DNA of 64,000 bases from Centroberyx gerrardi (Eukaryota > Chordata > Actinopteri > Beryciformes > Berycidae), in the NCBI RefSeq assembly GCF_048128805.1, contig NC_136016.1, forward strand, positions 6,856,001 through 6,920,000, read 5' to 3'. This document shows, piece by piece, positions 59,655 to 64,000 of this stretch (position 1 is its first letter; each line of letters opens with the position of its first letter). Below the pieces are notes generated by a model. The model did no database searches, was not told the DNA's origin, and saw nothing but the letters and a program-made list of their open reading frames with translations. The translations under genes were made by a program, and so were the position numbers.

Positions 59655-60330
59655 ATTTGAAACTAGACGGCACTCAGTAGAGCGCATACCTCCGCCAACG
59701 CTATGCAGTTGTCAAGATATGTCAGTTTCACATCTTGGATTTTCACCAAAAGTTAATAATTTCTTCCATGTTCTTCATATCAGGAGATGTACACAGTGGA
59801 TAAGATATGCCTGTTCAAATTCTAGCAACGTTTAAGCATTTTAGCTGATTATCTCAACACCACATGTTCCAATCAGCTCTATATCTGTTCAGTGGCCATT
59901 AGTGCTGCCCTTCTACCACTGGACCAACTTTTAGAAAAATTGGCATTGGGGTTATGTCTGTCTCTCTCTCCAGTGCCCCCATGTTATTTGATTGGGCCAA
60001 TAATGGAGGGTTTGCCTCTTCTTCTATCTGTTGATAGGCACACAAAGTTTGAAGGTGTTACATGAATCTTGGAAAATATATATTTGTGAGGAACCACGCC
60101 CGTTGCCACGCCTGCTGCCACGCCCGCTGCTCTCTGTGATGCCCTTCCCAAGGATTCTTCCATTTTTTTGTCCTAATGAGGGAGTTTTTGTGGGAGTTTT
60201 CTCTTGTTCTCATTGAGGGTCTAAGGTTAGGGGGTGTCGTTTTCATTTATTGTTTCATAATGTGGCCATTATGAAGCCCTTTGAGACTGTAACTGTGATT
60301 AACTGCTATACAATAAACCTGACATGTTTT
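59655..60330 (+). mobile_element. LINE 3' end (non-LTR retrotransposon remnant)
   Basis: The 3' part (about 60085-60330) has the style of teleost LINE 3' untranslated regions. It contains GAGGGAGTTTTTGTGGGAGT, TCTCATTGAGGGTCTAAGG, a hairpin-prone segment, and the ending GCTATACAATAAACCTGACA. Upstream, GCACTCAGTAGAGCGCATAC (about 59671) is a phrase I associate with fish interspersed repeats. Whether it belongs to the same element is uncertain. No reverse-transcriptase frame is present. Confidence 0.5.
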
Positions 60331-63300
60331 TAAACATTAATATATCATTATCAAATGAATTGCCTTACCATAAACAAATGAGTGCATGTTTTGTTGGGGC
60401 GAGTGTTTCTCAAAATTAAGACCACATTTGACCATGAATCCTGTTGCTTCCTGTTGCAAAGAGGATCCTTGGTTGGTCAAAAGTTTTCACTTGGCTTTAC
60501 TGAAGAGGATAAACATGTTTCAAGTGTTTTTTCCATAGGTCTCTCATTCATTCCAGCATCCGCCAGTGCAAGAAAATGTAAAAGCTGGTACACAATGTAA
60601 AATGCAGTGTAGCTGATGTTAAAATGCAACACGTAGCACCTTTAACCTTTTCAAACCTTGCACAGCCAAGATTTGTTCAAATTCACAGAACATTATTTTA
60701 AATTCTAGTCAAGATCCCAAGGTTTCAAAATATACCAAATATGTCACGCTGAATTATAAGGAAATGTGTATAAAATGATTCACAAGACATCTAGATTTTT
60801 TCCATTTGATGTAATGGTGCAGCCATAAAAAATGGCGTCTTGGGTTTGAATATTTCACTCAATATAAGCAGCTATAGCTTCAATGAAGCCTTGAAACGAG
60901 CAGATACAGAATATGTATGTACATTGTCATATAGTAGGAAAGTATTGGGGTAAAAAAAAAAATTCTAAATTTGAAACTACTTAATAAATCAGTGCTCAAG
61001 GGGTTTAAGAGAGTGGTAATTATGGCCATAAGAGAGACTCCTCTCTGGAGCTGTGGAGCCAAAAAATATCACTATTTGTTGGTTGCTTTATTGTTCTCAA
61101 GACTAAATGTAGCCTCTGATTAGTTATTAGTGAAGAGAGCTTCTGATCCTTGAGCCCAGGACAATGCTGGGGCTCTACTCCTCTCCTACACACTTGGCCA
61201 TTAATAATGGTAAATAAGTGTTGCACTGGTGAACCACTGAGAACACTCCAAGCCACTCAGTATAAATGAGCAGGTGGTTGTCTCATTTGACAAGTAGTGC
61301 AGCATGTGAACCCATGCTTCAGGACGCATGCTTCCTCATATATAATACATTTAAATGCCCTTGGTTTAGCTTAATAATAATCATCATCATCATCAGTATT
61401 GTCATCATCATCACATTCTATTTTTGCATTAATTCTAAGTACTGATACCAATACTAATGGTTCATAAATGTTCAGTGGAATACAAGTGCAAAGATAAGTC
61501 TGAATAGTAATAAAACAAATATACACACAAATCAATTTCCCCTTTTATGATTAACCATATAGAAGTAACACATAGGGCTAGACCATGCATTAGCGGCTTG
61601 CTGAGACCTCCAGTGACCCCTGTGCAGATAATGAGACCCTCAGTCTCTGTGCTGGATTGTGCTACTGTCTCTTAAATTCACCAACAGGTGAAGTAAGGTG
61701 TTATTTGCACCATTATTTGGTCTTTATGTGGAAAATGAGATGAAATAAAGACTAGAAGGTCGTAAAATTAAGGACTGCGGTTTCAATTATGAAGAGTTCT
61801 TTTGATCTACAATAACTCCGGGTGGACTTCAGTTTGGTTTGTTGGCATAATTGCAATGACATAATCTGGTTTGGCACTGGGGGCAGGCCTGGCACAGCGG
61901 CATAGCCATCTCTACCAAGCCCTGCAGGAATAAAAGTTGGTTTTCAAGCTTTTCCCTTTGCATCTCTCTGCTGTTTTCTTTTCATTTTATCAAACCAAAT
62001 ATTTTCATTCCTGTCTCTCCTCCAATATGAATGAGAATCAGATTGACTATGAATCCGGTCCTGGTGGGTGCTAAATCCCAGGTAAAGCACACAATGTTCG
62101 CCCAGCATCTATCCAATAAGCACCCTTCAGACACAACAGCCAACCACGCTCTTGGCTTCGCATGAGCTCATTACCGGGCACCTTTGATCACGAACTAGCA
62201 GGGTATTTTTGGCAGATTTATTCTTTTATGCTGTTCCTTTTTAACTCGTGCACTTGTATACTACATTCAACCATCCTTTTGCATCTTGGTATCTCGGGGG
62301 AGTGTGGGCCTGCAGCTGACGTGGTTGGTTGTTAGCATCCTCCCACTCCAGGCTGTGTGCCCATAGCAACAACTGGGAACAGTGGGGGGCGGGAGTGACA
62401 CATCTCTGTTGTGTGCAGATAGAAAAAAAAAATGCATGATGTGCTCCTGTGCAGATACAGTGCATGATGTGCTGCTGGGCTCACTAGCAACTTTTGTCAA
62501 CAAAATGTGTCACATTTTGTGCTTTTACTCTAGCGCCTGCTTTGCTCCCATGTGGTAAAAAAATATTTAAAAAAGTAGAATACACAAGTTTCTAGCAGAG
62601 GGCATTCGATATCCTCCCAGTTTGTGGCTCTCCAGACTACAAGGTATGACTTAAATTATTATTTCACTGCTTCCATCTGATAGTTTCTCCTAACTCTCAT
62701 GTTTTGAGGTCAGGCAGCCAGTTAGAGTAATGTATCCAGGATGCGGCTGCTCTCAGAAAAGGTGAGAGAAGCAAAGTGTTTGCCAGACTTCTGCCAGTGC
62801 GAGGCTCACTCTCTAAAACAATTCCATCCTCTCCACAGCTGTTGTTTTCTCTCTTCTCTGGACCGGCCCTGCCCCAGTCCCCTGATTAACCACACTGACC
62901 AGTGAATAACCCCCTCCCCATTCACTCCTCCCTCACTCTGAATAGTTAATCCCTCTCTCTATTTGTCTGTTGATATCTGGCACGCACAGCAGTGCAGCCT
63001 TATCCCAAGCTTTTGTGGCGTCCATTTAATCATTCACAATGTCTTTGTGTATCTTGCATCCTGCGTGATAAAATCACCATGCTAACAAAGCCATGAGCCC
63101 TCTGACAAAATGAAAATGAATGGCGCTGTATATGGAGCTCTGGAGTAACATTTTTTTTCAATGCTAATTGTTACTTTGTGTGCTTCTAGGTAAGAATGCA
63201 CTACAAGCATGTCATGACAAATCTTGTTACAGTCTATCGTTTCTAATGAATCTTACAAAAGTTTGTAATTCGTTCTGGTCTGTTCTATCTTTGGTGCCTT

Positions 63301-64000
63301 TTTTTTTTCTGGTGTACACAATGACCTGCACGCCATTGGTGCAACAGTCCTTTTGTGGGGTTATTTTTGCTCCAATGAGAAAGTCTTTACTTACTGCCGC
63401 TGGGCGAAAACACCATTACATATGGTCATGTCACGGTCACTGCAAAGTCCTATCTGTGAAAGATGGAACAACTTATACTACAAATCACTACACAAAACAC
63501 ATCCTTCAACACAAACTTCCTGAATTTCACAATAATTACGTTCACTTTCATAATCTACACATGCTGCATGTGCAATAAATAGCCATTTTTGACATTGTGT
63601 GTCACCCCATTTCCCTCTGGAAAGATCAGGGATGAAGTGTGTGACTCTCACACAAGTGTGCAAAACTGACTCGCACCTTGATCAGTCTACCAGTCTCACC
63701 TTACTCCTTCAGGGTGAAACTCATCTGTTTATCAGAAGCAGGTCACACTCCTGTGACGTGACCCTGCAAAGGCATCCTGCCCCACAGCGTTTCCAATTGT
63801 ACTTTTAGCCCGTTAAAGGACATCAGTCAATCACTTTGACGTTAGCCAGACAGGACAAAGCACATGTGCGTGTCACCAAGTCCTTCCAAGACGGATAGAT
63901 CTCCTGGCCACAGTGAAACCGCTCGCCCTACACTTGACCACCCAGGAGAGGAAGCGGCACGTATCAACTGCGGCACAGCTGGTAAAACCCCGAGCGAACG
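60331..64000. other. Gene-free end of window
   Basis: No supportable gene. It contains an imperfect ATC repeat (about 61374-61412) and a small direct repeat of TGCATGATGTGCT (62433 and 62461). A 136-codon open frame at 63168-63578 has no domain or exon signals that I can recognise. Confidence 0.4.

Noticed and set aside
63168..63578. 136-codon plus-strand open frame near the window end
   Set aside because: No domain, biased toward His/Leu/Phe from AT-rich sequence, and no promoter or exon evidence.
1..64000. CRISPR arrays, operons, phage or bacterial mobile elements
   Set aside because: The sequence is spliced vertebrate DNA. The only regular arrays are microsatellites, and no repeat-spacer pattern was seen.

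Overview
This is eukaryotic, vertebrate nuclear DNA, almost certainly from a teleost fish. Three protein-coding genes with GT-AG introns can be assembled codon by codon. All three encode orthologues of genes on human chromosome arm 17q24-q25. The spacers carry fish-type short repeats (dinucleotide arrays, foldback elements, hairpin-tailed LINE 3' ends, a tRNA-derived SINE). There is no operon structure, CRISPR array or prokaryotic signal.

Layout. (1) About 0.1-1.0 kb, minus strand: a decayed C1q-domain gene (coiled coil plus remnants of a C1q head) broken by stops and frameshifts. (2) 2.5-3.0 kb: a long inverted-repeat (foldback) element. (3) 4.7-6.9 kb, minus: a two-exon rhodopsin-type receptor of the GPR139/GPR142 family, most likely GPR142. 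(4) 7-16 kb: non-coding, with a decayed DNA transposon near 7.1-7.5 kb and a 0.5-kb foldback element at 9.0-9.5 kb that itself carries a 46-bp retroposed LINE tail. (5) 15.99-19.31 kb, plus: BTBD17, three exons, 485 residues, starting with a signal peptide. (6) 20.53-36.59 kb, plus: MAP2K6 (MKK6), twelve coding exons, 334 residues, intact in every catalytic and regulatory motif. Its introns hold nested transposable-element insertions. A long 3' untranslated region may run to a poly(A) signal at 41.88 kb. (7) 42-64 kb: no gene that I can support. It contains a TIR-bearing PIF/Harbinger-like element that carries a segment matching sequence 1.8 kb away, a CpG-rich stretch with a CAG repeat, a tRNA-derived SINE, a LINE 3' end and many microsatellites.

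How the genes relate. GPR142 and BTBD17 are divergently oriented and about 9 kb apart, as neighbours are in the mammalian 17q25 cluster. MAP2K6 begins only 1.2 kb after the BTBD17 stop, tail-to-head, whereas in human it lies several megabases away. The three products have no shared pathway: an aromatic-amino-acid-sensing GPCR, a secreted BTB/BACK protein, and the p38 MAP kinase kinase. The grouping is positional.

I did not find a novel multi-gene system. The most notable structures are the nested and captured transposable-element segments, the close BTBD17-MAP2K6 junction, and the CpG-rich, possibly transcribed region at 52-53.2 kb.
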